Of a DNA stretch of 64,000 bases, positions 51,537 through 60,830 are shown piece by piece (position 1 is the first letter of the stretch; each line of letters starts with the position of its first letter). The stretch is from NCBI RefSeq assembly GCF_002078015.1, contig NZ_LWBP01000188.1:372001-436000 (forward strand), read 5' to 3'. Source of the DNA: Niastella populi. Its GTDB lineage: Bacteria; Bacteroidota; Bacteroidia; Chitinophagales; Chitinophagaceae. A model generated the notes under the pieces. It worked only from the letters and a program-made list of their open reading frames with translations, was not told where the DNA came from and searched no databases. The translations under genes and the position numbers were made by a program.

Positions 51537-51944
51537 TTACAAATCGCCGGGACGGATCTTTCGCCGGTTTTGTTTGTGTTGTGATTGTTTCAGTTTTGTA
51601 TCCATTCGCTTTTCCTTTGCTGCTTTGGAAGGTTTGGTGGCGATCCGTTTCTTTTCTTTTTTCAACGCCTGTTCAATGAACGTATTCATTTTTTTTATCA
51701 CTTCTTCCTTGTTCTGCAGCTGGCTGCGGTGGATTTGGCTTCTTACTTGCAAAAACCCTTCCGAATTTATCTTTGAAGCCAATTTCTTTTGAACAGTAGC
51801 TTTTTGCTCATCATTTAATATCAATGAATTAGATATATGAAAATATCCCTCCACCATTGTCTCCACTTTATTCACGTTCTGTCCGCCCTTACCTCCGCTT
51901 CGGGCAGTTTTAAAATCAATTTCTTTTGAAACATCTATCTTCAT
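51537..51944 (-). CDS. arfB: Alternative ribosome-rescue peptidyl-tRNA hydrolase
   Basis: 135 aa. The GGQ-bearing domain is at the start (ARSGGKGGQNVNKVET, residues 14-29), and a Lys/Arg-rich tail (KEKRMDTKLKQSQHKQNRRK) that in ArfB enters the empty mRNA channel is at the end. Rescues ribosomes stalled without a stop codon. 17 nt before the MbnP-like gene and divergent from dtd. Confidence 0.93.
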   Translation of the reverse strand: MKIDVSKEIDFKTARSGGKGGQNVNKVETMVEGYFHISNSLILNDEQKATVQKKLASKINSEGFLQVRSQIHRSQLQNKEEVIKKMNTFIEQALKKEKKRIATKPSKAAKEKRMDTKLKQSQHKQNRRKIRPGDL

Positions 51945-51975
51945 ACTATAAAGATAAAACTAATTTATAGGTACT

Positions 51976-52428
51976 ATGAGAGCGGTTATACAACGGGTTA
52001 CACAGGCGAATGTTGTGATCAATAACAGTATACGTTCATCCATTTCAAAGGGTTTGCTTGTTCTGGTAGGAATTGAAGATGCAGATACTGCTGAAGATCT
52101 TATCTGGCTTAGCAGTAAGATCGTTAACCTGCGAATCTTCAACGATGCGGATGGCGTTATGAACGAATCGGTGAAAGAACAGGGCGGCGATCTACTGGTG
52201 GTAAGCCAGTTCACCCTGCATGCGTCAACTAAAAAAGGCAACCGGCCCTCGTATATCAAAGCGTCAAAACCGCCAGTAGCCATTCCGTTATATGAACAAT
52301 TCGTTCAGCAATTGCAAACCGATCTGGGCAAACCGGTATTTACCGGTGAGTTTGGCGCCGATATGAAAGTGTCGTTGCTGAACGACGGACCGGTGACGAT
52401 CGTAATTGATACAAAAAACAAAGAATAA
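51976..52428 (+). CDS. dtd: D-aminoacyl-tRNA deacylase
   Basis: 150 aa. Removes D-amino acids from mischarged tRNAs. The hallmark SQFTLHA (near 76-82) and the C-terminal Gly-cisPro motif NDGPVT (near 137-142) are present. Complete, cytoplasmic dimer in relatives. Followed by AT-rich word repeats and a MazG-like gene. Confidence 0.95.
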   Translation: MRAVIQRVTQANVVINNSIRSSISKGLLVLVGIEDADTAEDLIWLSSKIVNLRIFNDADGVMNESVKEQGGDLLVVSQFTLHASTKKGNRPSYIKASKPPVAIPLYEQFVQQLQTDLGKPVFTGEFGADMKVSLLNDGPVTIVIDTKNKE

Positions 52429-52523
52429 AAGACCAATTTGATAATTTGATAATGTGGTAATTCGATAATGAAACCAGGGGCGGGGCCCGAAGTTTTGATA
52501 TTATTCACCATTCACTACTCACC
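52429..52523. repeat. TTTGATAAT word repeat
   Basis: AATTTGATAATTTGATAATG and GGTAATTCGATAATG; the complementary words appear at 63419-63462 (ATCGAATTATC, ATTAGCACATTAT). Confidence 0.5.
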
Positions 52524-52883
52524 ATGGAAATAAAAGAAGCACAACAACAGGTTGACCACTGGATAAAGACCGTGGGCGTTCGTTATTTCAGCGAACTAAC
52601 CAATATGGCTATTCTCACAGAAGAAGTGGGCGAACTGGCAAGGCATATGGCCCGCATTTACGGAGATCAGTCTTACAAAAAAGGCGAACAAGCTTCCTTC
52701 CCACCGGGCAGGTCGGCAGGTGAGGGGCCCCTGGCCGATGAAATGGCCGATGTGTTATGGGTACTTATTTGCCTGGCCAACCAAACCGGCGTTGACCTCA
52801 CGGAGGCCCTGCAAAAGAATTTCGAAAAAAAGAATATCCGTGATGCCAACAGGCATAAGGATAACGAGAAGTTGAAAGGGTGA
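52524..52883 (+). CDS. MazG-like nucleotide pyrophosphohydrolase
   Basis: 119 aa. The all-alpha NTP-pyrophosphatase signature is seen as LTEEVGELARHM (about 31-42) and EMADVLWVLICLANQ (about 72-86), giving the ExxE...D metal-binding set. The linker between them carries a Gly/Pro-rich insert (SFPPGRSAGEGP), perhaps another small repeat-derived insertion, as also seen in argF'. House-cleaning of aberrant nucleotides is the usual role. Followed by repeats and glyS. Confidence 0.88.
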   Translation: MEIKEAQQQVDHWIKTVGVRYFSELTNMAILTEEVGELARHMARIYGDQSYKKGEQASFPPGRSAGEGPLADEMADVLWVLICLANQTGVDLTEALQKNFEKKNIRDANRHKDNEKLKG

Positions 52884-53012
52884 GTTGAAAAGTTGATAAA
52901 GTTGAAAGGGTTGATATGGTAAAAAAATGAACAGGCCGGCGGGAGCTATTCCCTGAGAATTCCGCATTAAAGTTCCTTGTCAACTTGTTAACTCTATTAA
53001 CTTATCAACTAT
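52884..53012. repeat. AAGTTGATAAAGTTG inverted words before glyS
   Basis: Left arm (about 52882-52915) repeats GTTGAAAAGTTGATAAAGTTG in pieces; right arm (about 52976-53010) has CAACTTGTTAAC and ACTTATCAAC. They pair imperfectly. The glyS -7 box abuts the right arm. Confidence 0.55.
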
Positions 53013-53020
53013 TATATTTG
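53013..53020 (+). promoter_or_regulatory. -7 box of glyS
   Basis: TATATTTG, exact TAnnTTTG, 7 nt before the ATG, implying a very short leader. Confidence 0.45.
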
Positions 53021-53027
53021 CATCCTT

Positions 53028-54467
53028 ATGGCAACAGACAACAACAGGTTCCAGGCAATTATTTCGCATTGCAAAGAGTATGGCTTTATTTTTCAGTCCA
53101 GTGAAATTTACGATGGGCTCAGTGCCGTTTACGATTACGGCCAGTGGGGTAGTGAGCTCAAGAAAAATATCCGCGACTATTGGTGGAAGAGCATGACGCA
53201 GATGCATGAGAACATTGTGGGTATCGACGCTGCCATTTTTATGCACCCTACCACCTGGAAGGCCAGCGGGCACGTTGATAATTTCAGCGACCCCATGATC
53301 GATAATAAAGACAGCAAAAAGCGCTACCGGGTAGATCACCTGATTGAAGCCAAAATTGAGGAGCTGAAAGCGGAAGGTAAAAACGCGGAGGGCGAAACGC
53401 TGAATGCTGAAATGGATAATTTATTGGCTGCCAATGATTATGAAGGTTTAAAAAAGCTTATAGAAGATAATAAGATAAAATGTAGCGTAAGCGGTACCGG
53501 TAACTGGACCGACATCCGCCAGTTCAACCTGATGTTCAGCACCCAGCTGGGTAGCGTAGCGGAAGAAGCCAGCGAAATTTACCTGCGGCCCGAAACCGCC
53601 CAGGGAATCTTCGTGAACTTCCTGAACGTGCAAAAGACCGGCCGGATGAAAATACCTTTTGGTATTGCCCAAACCGGTAAGGCTTTCAGAAACGAGATCG
53701 TAGCCCGCCAGTTCATTTTCCGCATGCGCGAATTTGAGCAGATGGAAATGCAGTTCTTTATTCGGCCTGGCACCCAAAAAGAATGGTACGAATACTGGAA
53801 AGAAGAGCGCATGAAATGGCACCTGAGCCTTGGTATTCCCAAAGAAAAATTCCGTTTCCACGACCACGTTAAACTGGCCCACTATGCCGACGCGGCCTGC
53901 GATATAGAGTATGAATTCCCAATCGGGTTTAAAGAACTGGAGGGTATTCATTCCCGTACAGATTTCGATCTGAAGAATCATCAATTGTACAGCAAAAAGA
54001 AAATGCAGTACTTCGACCCGGAGATCAATCAAAACTACATTCCGTATGTTTTAGAAACCTCTGTAGGTTTAGACAGAACGTTCATGATGGTGATAAGTGA
54101 GGCATACACCGAAGAAGACCTGAGCACACCTGAAAAACAGGATAGCCGCGTTGTGCTGAAGCTGCCGCCAAAACTGGCGCCCATCAAACTGGCGGTGCTT
54201 CCCCTGCTAAAAAAAGATGGCCTGCCCGAAATTGCCCGCCAGATCATGAATTCCTGCAAACCGCATTTCCGATGTTTTTATGAAGAAAAAGACGCTATCG
54301 GAAGGCGCTATCGTCGTATGGACGCAATTGGTACTCCCTTCTGCGTAACCATTGATCATCAGACAAAGGAAGACAATACTGTCACTATCCGTTACCGCGA
54401 TTCTATGCAACAGGAGCGTATTCCGCTTGCACAGATCAAAGAACTGATAGAGAAGCACATTGGCTAG
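53028..54467 (+). CDS. glyS: Glycine--tRNA ligase (alpha2 type)
   Basis: Charges tRNA-Gly. 479 aa of the dimeric class II form. Visible class II motifs: YLRPETAQGIFVNFLNV (motif 2 start), FRNEIVARQFIFRMREFEQME, and motif 3 SVGLDRTFMM. The N-terminal FIFQSSEIYDGLSAVYDYGQW block is the Gly-specific entry. C-terminal anticodon-binding domain ends in a KELIEKHIG helix. Complete and typical. Confidence 0.96.
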   Translation: MATDNNRFQAIISHCKEYGFIFQSSEIYDGLSAVYDYGQWGSELKKNIRDYWWKSMTQMHENIVGIDAAIFMHPTTWKASGHVDNFSDPMIDNKDSKKRYRVDHLIEAKIEELKAEGKNAEGETLNAEMDNLLAANDYEGLKKLIEDNKIKCSVSGTGNWTDIRQFNLMFSTQLGSVAEEASEIYLRPETAQGIFVNFLNVQKTGRMKIPFGIAQTGKAFRNEIVARQFIFRMREFEQMEMQFFIRPGTQKEWYEYWKEERMKWHLSLGIPKEKFRFHDHVKLAHYADAACDIEYEFPIGFKELEGIHSRTDFDLKNHQLYSKKKMQYFDPEINQNYIPYVLETSVGLDRTFMMVISEAYTEEDLSTPEKQDSRVVLKLPPKLAPIKLAVLPLLKKDGLPEIARQIMNSCKPHFRCFYEEKDAIGRRYRRMDAIGTPFCVTIDHQTKEDNTVTIRYRDSMQQERIPLAQIKELIEKHIG

Positions 54468-54540
54468 AAGCGGTATAAATATTGTATTAAATGAAATGTT
54501 AGTTTCGAAAAACTACTGTTTTATTTTATATGGAACCATG

Positions 54541-54548
54541 TATTTTTG
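54541..54548 (+). promoter_or_regulatory. -7 box before the small coiled-coil membrane protein gene
   Basis: TATTTTTG, exact match, 46 nt before the ATG at 54595. Confidence 0.4.
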
Positions 54549-54594
54549 CACAGACCTTAAAACAAACCAGGTGAATCAACATGGAGGCTAGCCT

Positions 54595-54888
54595 ATGTTA
54601 TTAATCAATCTAACACTCGACCTGTCGGTATTGATAGGTATTACAGCGGTTGCTTTTTGTTTTGGATTAATTTTTCGAACCTCGCAATTGAAAAAGCAAA
54701 AGAAACGGGTGGGGGAACTTGAAAAGGAAATGATGATCAGTCACGCAGAAATCCTTGAATTACAAAAAGAAAGACTGCAACTGGAAGAAAAGCTGAAAGG
54801 CACATCAAACATTCCGGTTATCCCTATCAATGTAAAAGAAGAAAAGAAATCAGAAAAATTACAGGATAAATCCGCTTCTAAAAAATAA
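54595..54888 (+). CDS. Small membrane protein with coiled coil
   Basis: 97 aa. One N-terminal transmembrane helix (about 6-28), then a heptad-rich charged stretch (QLKKQKKRVGELEKEMMIS, then EILELQKERLQLEEKL) and a Lys/Ser-rich tail. Topology resembles LapA/DivIC-like small scaffolding proteins, but no family match is claimed. An overlapping seven-codon frame starts at 54582 (ATG GAG GCT...) and ends inside the gene. Confidence 0.65.
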   Translation: MLLINLTLDLSVLIGITAVAFCFGLIFRTSQLKKQKKRVGELEKEMMISHAEILELQKERLQLEEKLKGTSNIPVIPINVKEEKKSEKLQDKSASKK

Positions 54889-55094
54889 TATCCTGTCAGT
54901 TACACGTCCTTGTTATTTGTTCTTTTATCTCCTTTGTCCTGCACCAACCAAGCCCCCTCATTAATATCCATCGAATATCAACCAGCAACATCGGCCATAA
55001 ACCGGTGAAAAGAAGTCTTTTGCCTGAATGGCAAATGGTATTTGCACCGGTACGGTTTTCCCCCTACGGGCGGTGGGAACAGGTAAACTATGGC

Positions 55095-55844
55095 CTAACC
55101 ATAAAGTTCCTGGTGAATGGTTTTACGGTCATATCCCAATGCCTGAATGCGTTGTTTGGCCTCATCTATCATGTTTTTCCACCCGCATAAATAAAAGTAG
55201 GCAGGCTTCAATGAGTCAGGCGCTGCTCCGGCCCGGCATATTTCTTCATATATACTGTGTACATACCCGGTACGTATCAGATGGTTTTGATTTTCAGCTA
55301 CTTCGCGTGAAAAAGTAGGTATGTATTGAAAACTGGTCATCTTTTCGGCCAATTCTTTTAACTCCCGGCCATACAAACAATCACCTAGTTTTCTGCAACC
55401 AAAAATGAGGTAAATGTTCTGGTGCCTGATATTATGATTTAAAATATGATGAGCCATCGATCTGAAGGGCGCTATGCCAGTGCCGGTACAAATAAAGAAA
55501 AGGTCGCGGTCGATGGTTTCGGGCAGCGTGAACTTACCCAGCGGGCCGCGGAAAGTGAGTTCACTGCCTTCTTTGATCTCATTAAAAAGCCAGGTGGTGC
55601 CGGCGCCGCCTTCCAGTAATACAATTACCAGTTCAAATACGTTGGTACCATCGGGCCAGGAAGCAATGGAATAGCTGCGTTGCCGCCGGGCCGGCTTTTC
55701 GTGAATGGGCAGATCGAGGGTTACGAATTGTCCCGGTTCAAAATCAAATGATCTCATTTCCGGCACCTCTATCCAATACCTTTTGGTATTGCCGGTTTCA
55801 TCAACAATGCGAACCACCTTTCCGGTTTGCCAGGGCTGTAACAT
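55095..55844 (-). CDS. Ferredoxin/flavodoxin-NADP reductase-like FAD oxidoreductase
   Basis: 249 aa from ATG at 55844 (an in-frame TTG three codons upstream is less likely). FAD-binding RQRSYSIASWP (about 50-60), NAD(P)-binding CTGTGIAPFRSM (about 118-129), YLIFGCRKLGDCLYG and the C-terminal CGWKNMIDEAKQ block are typical of the FNR fold. Probably transfers electrons between NAD(P)H and a ferredoxin or other carrier; partner unknown. Cytoplasmic. Confidence 0.9.
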   Translation of the reverse strand: MLQPWQTGKVVRIVDETGNTKRYWIEVPEMRSFDFEPGQFVTLDLPIHEKPARRQRSYSIASWPDGTNVFELVIVLLEGGAGTTWLFNEIKEGSELTFRGPLGKFTLPETIDRDLFFICTGTGIAPFRSMAHHILNHNIRHQNIYLIFGCRKLGDCLYGRELKELAEKMTSFQYIPTFSREVAENQNHLIRTGYVHSIYEEICRAGAAPDSLKPAYFYLCGWKNMIDEAKQRIQALGYDRKTIHQELYG

Positions 55845-56126
55845 ATGGCGCAATATTAGTTACTCAATTTACATGTTTTGAGGCAGATGCCGGCGGGAAA
55901 CGCATGACAGACATAAGAGCGCTGAAGCAGGGGTAGGAAACATATAGCAGTTGTGCCGGAAGGCATTGGAGACCGCCCGGGATGTGTTCAGAATTGCATA
56001 GAACTTGCATAGAACTTGCATAGCGATGGTGCTGTTTGCTGCAACCCTGGCGGAGGCTGGGCCGGGTTCTCCGCACTTTGAACCTGCAAGCCGGAACCAT
56101 ACCATACCCCTCACTGCCTTTATGCC
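55845..56126. other. Intergenic region with an 11-bp tandem repeat before mfd
   Basis: No gene. GAACTTGCATA is present twice in tandem (56001-56022), preceded by a 10-nt relative GAATTGCATA (55991-56000), giving three copies at about one helical turn each. The rest is plain until the mfd promoter. Confidence 0.5.
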
Positions 56127-56157
56127 TTGTTGCCTTGTTGCCTTTTTCTTACCTTTG
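56127..56157 (+). promoter_or_regulatory. Promoter of mfd
   Basis: TTG (56127-56129), 20-nt spacer and TACCTTTG (56150-56157), a good fit to the Bacteroidota promoter. It would start transcription about 5 nt before the ATG. The -33 lies within CCTTGTTGCC words. Confidence 0.55.
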
Positions 56158-56167
56158 CGGCGCTGAT

Positions 56168-59100
56168 ATGAATTTGCAGGTGTTGCTCGACGCGTATAAA
56201 AATAACCCCCGCCTTTTTTCACTGGCGGACAGGCTCTCTTTTTCCCAACCCCAACAGGTTTTTTGCAAGAACCTGCATGGCAGTTCCCCGGCCTTTGTCA
56301 TTGGCACTATTTTCCAGCACGATGCGTGCAGCCAGCTCAATCACGTAATTATTTGCGAAGATGCCGAGTCGGCAGCCTATATGCATAACTCGCTGGAGAA
56401 CCTCACCAATGCGCTGAACTTCTTTTTCTTTCCAACCTCATTTAAGAACCGTAAGAATTTCCGGCTCCTCAACTCATCGCACGTTATGTTGCGAACCGAA
56501 GCCCTGACCCGGTTTTCTTCGCCCATGGCCGGCAGCAACCGCGTGGGCGCCCTGGTAACTTATCCCGAGGCGCTGTTTGAAAAGGTAGTGTTGCCTAAAA
56601 CCCTGGCGGGCAATATCATTTATTTAAAATCGGGCGATTCCATCGATGTAAACGGCCTGCTGGCCCAGCTGGTTGAATACGGATTTTCCTCAACCGACTT
56701 TGTATACGAGCCCGGCCAGTTTGCCCTGCGCGGCGGCATCCTCGATATCTATTCTTTCGGCAATGAAAAACCCTACCGGGTCGAGCTGTTTGGAAATGAC
56801 GTGGATTCCATCCGCATTTTCGATCCGGAAACCCAGTTAAGCGAGCGGAAATTATTACAGGTAAGCATCATTCCGAATGTTGAAACCCAGTTCGATGCGG
56901 ATGCGAAAATATCCCTGTTCGAGTTTCTGCCCGGGAATACGATATACTGGATCCAGGACTGGGAGCTTACGAAAGAACGGCTCCTTACCCAGGAAGAAGA
57001 CCTGCACCTGTTCCTTGAAATGCAGGCAAATAATGTGGTGCCCAAAGAAGCCGCAGAGGAAGACGACAAAACAATAAAGACCACCATAAAGGCCGATGAG
57101 TTTATTTCGGGCCATTTATTGAAAAAAGAACTGGCAAACCTGCATGTAGTGGAGTTTGGCCATTCGTCGGGGTTCATGGCGGATGCGGAACCAACTCAGC
57201 ATACTCCACTCAGCATCGATTTCAATACAAAAGACCAGCCCGCTTTCAACCGCCAGTTCGATCTGCTGATAAAAGATCTGAAACAATGGGAGGCAAAGAA
57301 ATTCAGTTTGTATTTGTTTGCAGAGAATCCCCGGCAGTTGGAACGGTTGAACAGCATTTTTGAAGACCTGAAAGCCGGCATCCAGTTCACCCCGGTGCCT
57401 ACATCGATACACGAAGGGTTTATCGATGAAGACCTGAAAGTGATCTGTTATACCGATCACCAGATCTTTCAGCGTTACCATAAATACAAAGTAAAACAGG
57501 CTTACAATAAGAATAAGGCCATTACCCTGCGTACGCTGCGCGAATTACAGCCGGGCGATTACGTTACCCACATCGACCATGGGGTAGGGGTATATAGCGG
57601 TTTGCAAAAACTTGAATCGAACGGCAAACTGCAGGAGGCGGTACGCATTATTTATAAAGACAGCGATATCCTGTATGTGAACATCAACTCACTGCATAAA
57701 ATATCGAAGTACACCGGTAAGGAAGGCAGCATACCCAAGGTAAATAAACTGGGCAGCGATGCCTGGAACAAACTGAAGGAAAAGACCAAAACCAAGGTCA
57801 AGGAAATTGCCTTTGACCTCATTACCCTGTATGCCCAGCGAAAAGCGCAGCAGGGCTTTCAGCATGCGCCGGATAATTATATGCAAACCGAGCTGGAGGC
57901 TTCCTTTATTTACGAAGATACGCCCGACCAAAGCAAGGCAACCGGCGACGTGAAGAAGGATATGGAATCGCCGTCACCGATGGACCGCCTGGTATGCGGC
58001 GACGTAGGTTTTGGAAAAACGGAGATCGCTATCCGTGCGGCATTCAAAAGCTGTTGCGATGGCAAACAGGCCGCCGTGCTGGTGCCAACCACCATCCTCG
58101 CGTTCCAGCATTATAAAACATTCAGCGATCGGCTGAAAGATTTTCCGGTAACGGTTGATTATATAAACCGGTTTAAATCGGCCAAAGAGAAGAAAGAAAC
58201 GCTCAAAAAGCTCGAAGAAGGAAAAATTGATATCATCATCGGCACCCATGCCCTGTTAGGCAAGGAGGTAAAGTATAAAGACCTCGGGATCCTCGTTATC
58301 GATGAAGAACAGAAGTTCGGGGTGGCGCATAAAGAAAAGATAAAGACCCTGCGTACCAATGTAGACTGTTTAACCTTAACGGCAACGCCTATACCGCGTA
58401 CGCTGCAGTTCAGCCTCATGGGCGCCCGCGACCTTAGCATTATAAATACCCCGCCGCCGAACCGGCAGCCGATACAAACCGAAGTGCAGGTGTTCAACCA
58501 GGACTTTATTCGGGATGCCATTTATTTTGAAACAGAGCGGGGCGGACAGGTGTTCTTTATCCATAACCGCGTACAGGGCCTTTCTGAAATGGCTGCGCTG
58601 ATACAGGGTTTATGTCCCGACCTGAGCATCGGTTTTGCCCATGGCCAGCTGGAAGGGCATGTGCTCGAAGAACGCATTCTTGACTTCATCGATAAAAAGT
58701 ACGACGTACTTATTTGTACCAATATTGTTGAAAGCGGGGTTGACATACCTAACGTAAACACCATTATCATCAATAATGCCCACCATTTTGGGTTAAGCGA
58801 TCTGCACCAGTTGCGTGGCCGGGTGGGACGAAGCAATAAAAAAGCCTTCTGTTATTTGCTGGCGCCGCCGATGAGCACACTGCCGTCCGATTCAAGAAAG
58901 CGGTTGCAAACCCTCGAGCAGCACAGCGAGCTGGGCAGCGGCTTCCAGATAGCCATGCGCGACCTCGATATCCGCGGAGCGGGTAACCTGTTGGGTGGTG
59001 AGCAAAGCGGGTTTATGGCCGAAATTGGGTTCGAAATGTACCAGAAGGTGCTGGAAGAGGCCATCAAGGAACTGAAGCGTACGCAGTTCCGTGAATTATT

Positions 59101-59611
59101 CAAAGCTGAGATCTCGAAGCAGGAAGATTATGTACAGGATTGTACCATCGATACCGATCTGGAAATACTGATACCCGATAGTTATGTTGAAAGTATCACG
59201 GAGCGGTTGACGTTGTATACCCGTCTTGATAACTGCGATAACGAAGAAGAACTGCAGGCTTTTGCCATTGAGCTGCAGGACCGCTTTGGGCCCATACCGC
59301 AGCAGGTGGAAGACCTGTTCGATACCGTGCGTTGCCGCAGGCTGGCTGTAGAACTGGGTTTTGAAAAGATGCTGCTGAAAGATGAAACGCTGAAATGTTA
59401 CTTCATAAACAAGGCCGATTCACCTTACTTTGAATCGCCGGTATTCCATAATATTCTTACCTATATTCAAACCAGAACCAACAAAGCCCGCCTGAAGCAG
59501 AATGGTAAACTATTTATGCTGGTGGTGGAAGATATGGACACCATGCAAAAGATGGTAAGATTCCTTTCGCAAATGAGGGAATTTGTTACGGCAAAGGAAG
59601 CTACGGCGTAG
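56168..59611 (+). CDS. mfd: Transcription-repair coupling factor Mfd
   Basis: Removes stalled RNA polymerase and recruits excision repair. 1147 aa from ATG at 56168, immediately after the promoter; the frame runs 44 codons upstream but begins before the promoter. UvrB-like N-terminal part (ALVTYPEALFEKV, GGILDIYSF), RNA-polymerase-interaction domain around residues 455-530 (GDYVTHIDHGVGVY), helicase motor with Walker A GDVGFGKTE (about 610), DEEQ (about 711), TATPIPRTLQF, and GRVGRSNKKAFCY, then the C-terminal TRCF domain. Complete. Confidence 0.96.
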   Translation: MNLQVLLDAYKNNPRLFSLADRLSFSQPQQVFCKNLHGSSPAFVIGTIFQHDACSQLNHVIICEDAESAAYMHNSLENLTNALNFFFFPTSFKNRKNFRLLNSSHVMLRTEALTRFSSPMAGSNRVGALVTYPEALFEKVVLPKTLAGNIIYLKSGDSIDVNGLLAQLVEYGFSSTDFVYEPGQFALRGGILDIYSFGNEKPYRVELFGNDVDSIRIFDPETQLSERKLLQVSIIPNVETQFDADAKISLFEFLPGNTIYWIQDWELTKERLLTQEEDLHLFLEMQANNVVPKEAAEEDDKTIKTTIKADEFISGHLLKKELANLHVVEFGHSSGFMADAEPTQHTPLSIDFNTKDQPAFNRQFDLLIKDLKQWEAKKFSLYLFAENPRQLERLNSIFEDLKAGIQFTPVPTSIHEGFIDEDLKVICYTDHQIFQRYHKYKVKQAYNKNKAITLRTLRELQPGDYVTHIDHGVGVYSGLQKLESNGKLQEAVRIIYKDSDILYVNINSLHKISKYTGKEGSIPKVNKLGSDAWNKLKEKTKTKVKEIAFDLITLYAQRKAQQGFQHAPDNYMQTELEASFIYEDTPDQSKATGDVKKDMESPSPMDRLVCGDVGFGKTEIAIRAAFKSCCDGKQAAVLVPTTILAFQHYKTFSDRLKDFPVTVDYINRFKSAKEKKETLKKLEEGKIDIIIGTHALLGKEVKYKDLGILVIDEEQKFGVAHKEKIKTLRTNVDCLTLTATPIPRTLQFSLMGARDLSIINTPPPNRQPIQTEVQVFNQDFIRDAIYFETERGGQVFFIHNRVQGLSEMAALIQGLCPDLSIGFAHGQLEGHVLEERILDFIDKKYDVLICTNIVESGVDIPNVNTIIINNAHHFGLSDLHQLRGRVGRSNKKAFCYLLAPPMSTLPSDSRKRLQTLEQHSELGSGFQIAMRDLDIRGAGNLLGGEQSGFMAEIGFEMYQKVLEEAIKELKRTQFRELFKAEISKQEDYVQDCTIDTDLEILIPDSYVESITERLTLYTRLDNCDNEEELQAFAIELQDRFGPIPQQVEDLFDTVRCRRLAVELGFEKMLLKDETLKCYFINKADSPYFESPVFHNILTYIQTRTNKARLKQNGKLFMLVVEDMDTMQKMVRFLSQMREFVTAKEATA

Positions 59612-59861
59612 GATAGCTTTTCTCTAAGGTGAAGTTTTTGCACCTCTTTGGAAGGTGGGGGTAATCAACGAAATTCAACATCAAAATATGGCAGCCACTT
59701 CTCCATCCGGATACACATGTTTGATGGAAGATTTCCGTTCCATTTCAAGGTATTCCTGCGGGGAAACATATTTCATGGCTGGTGTTATGGCAGGGCTAAT
59801 TAACGAAAAACAAGTTTTTTCGTTAATTACAATTGAACGAACATTAGACTTCCATTAAAAT
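59612..59861. other. Region after mfd with a 14-bp AT-rich hairpin
   Basis: No confident gene. TAATTAACGAAAAA (59797-59810) and TTTTTCGTTAATTA (59816-59829) pair perfectly, loop of 5. It is A/T-rich and may end transcription from either side between the convergent mfd and acetyltransferase genes, though a separate T-run is lacking. Confidence 0.5.
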
Positions 59862-60290
59862 TCAGAGCAGTTTCTCCATTATATAGTGGGGGATGGTAAC
59901 CTCTTCAAATTCCTGGCCGCAAACCCGGTAGCCCAGCTTTTCATAAAAGCCAACGGCGGTTTTACGGGCATGCATAGTTATTTTGTGAAAGCCGCGGTCG
60001 CGGGCGATATTCTCGGCAAACTGCATAAGGGCACGGCCTATACCCTTTCCCTGCAGGTTATTCAATACCGCCATCTGGCGCAAACGCACCGAGGCGGGGT
60101 CTTCCTTTATAAGCATACAGCATCCCAGCATCTTCTCTTCCTCAAACGCGCCTATCAGGATCTCCTCTTTTTCTTTTTCCAGTTCCTCGGGGGTAAATTG
60201 CAGCCCTAATGGCCTGCGTAGAATATCGTTACGCAGCTGAACCATTTGCTGGTATTCGCGGGAACCGTGATCTATTATTTTTAACGCCAT
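59862..60290 (-). CDS. GNAT-family N-acetyltransferase
   Basis: 142 aa from ATG at 60290 (MALKIIDHG); a TTG nine codons upstream is less likely. Acetyl-CoA loop: RQMAVLNNLQGKGIGRALMQFAE (quoted in part as NNLQGKGIGRALM), then the AVGFYEKLGY and final strand. Close in form to small ElaA/YjcF-like acetyltransferases. Substrate unknown. Convergent with mfd and divergent from acpP. Confidence 0.85.
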   Translation of the reverse strand: MALKIIDHGSREYQQMVQLRNDILRRPLGLQFTPEELEKEKEEILIGAFEEEKMLGCCMLIKEDPASVRLRQMAVLNNLQGKGIGRALMQFAENIARDRGFHKITMHARKTAVGFYEKLGYRVCGQEFEEVTIPHYIMEKLL

Positions 60291-60502
60291 GCCGAGTAAT
60301 TGGGTAGTGCGCTGCAATATAATGATTTACCATTTATCAGCCCCCAATAAGCTCCTGAAAAATAAACGAGGTTCATAAGCATAAATATTATAGGTTCGCC
60401 GTTTAAGGGGCCGGCTGGTGAAACGGGGGGTAGGGCTGAATAGTACTACAAAACCGGTAAACCACAAAATATTAACAAGATTAATTAAAAACCAGCCTTT
60501 TA

Positions 60503-60531
60503 TTGTCATTATTCCAAAATCTATATTTTTG
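60503..60531 (+). promoter_or_regulatory. Promoter of the acpP-fabF-rnc operon
   Basis: TTG (60503-60505), 18-nt spacer and TATTTTTG (60524-60531), exact -7 match, 25 nt before the acpP ATG. Confidence 0.65.
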
Positions 60532-60555
60532 CAGCCGTAACTAAACTTTACAAAA

Positions 60556-60795
60556 ATGTCAGACATCGCAACAAGAGTTAAAAAGATCATTGTTGATAAG
60601 CTTGGTGTAGAAGAAGCAGAGGTTACCAATGAGGCTTCCTTCACCAATGATTTAGGTGCCGATTCGCTCGACACTGTTGAATTAATTATGGAATTTGAAA
60701 AGGAGTTCAATATTTCCATCCCTGATGAACAGGCCGAAACAATTACCACTGTTGGCCAGGCTGTTGCTTACTTAGAAGAACATGCTAAGGTCTAA
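60556..60795 (+). CDS. acpP: Acyl carrier protein
   Basis: 79 aa. Carries growing acyl chains in fatty-acid synthesis through phosphopantetheine on Ser37 within [13 protein letters not shown]. Acidic four-helix protein of normal length. Followed by fabF, with a perfect 13-bp hairpin between them, and then rnc; this gene order is widespread in bacteria. Strong promoter just upstream. Confidence 0.97.
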   Translation: MSDIATRVKKIIVDKLGVEEAEVTNEASFTNDLGADSLDTVELIMEFEKEFNISIPDEQAETITTVGQAVAYLEEHAKV

Positions 60796-60830
60796 GTAAA
60801 TTGAATATGGTAGATCAGGTGCAATAAATT

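Noticed and set aside
53448-54032. 194-aa open frame opposite glyS
   Set aside because: Lies wholly within the conserved glycyl-tRNA synthetase gene on the other strand; no motif, no start context.
54582-54605. Seven-codon frame overlapping the start of the 97-aa protein
   Set aside because: Too short to support as a leader peptide without other evidence; only mentioned in the gene entry.
59655-59858. 56-67 aa frame between mfd and the GNAT gene
   Set aside because: No family features, weak start, and it contains the AT-rich hairpin; more likely non-coding.
60327-60749. 140-aa minus-strand frame over acpP and its promoter
   Set aside because: Overlaps acpP and its promoter completely.
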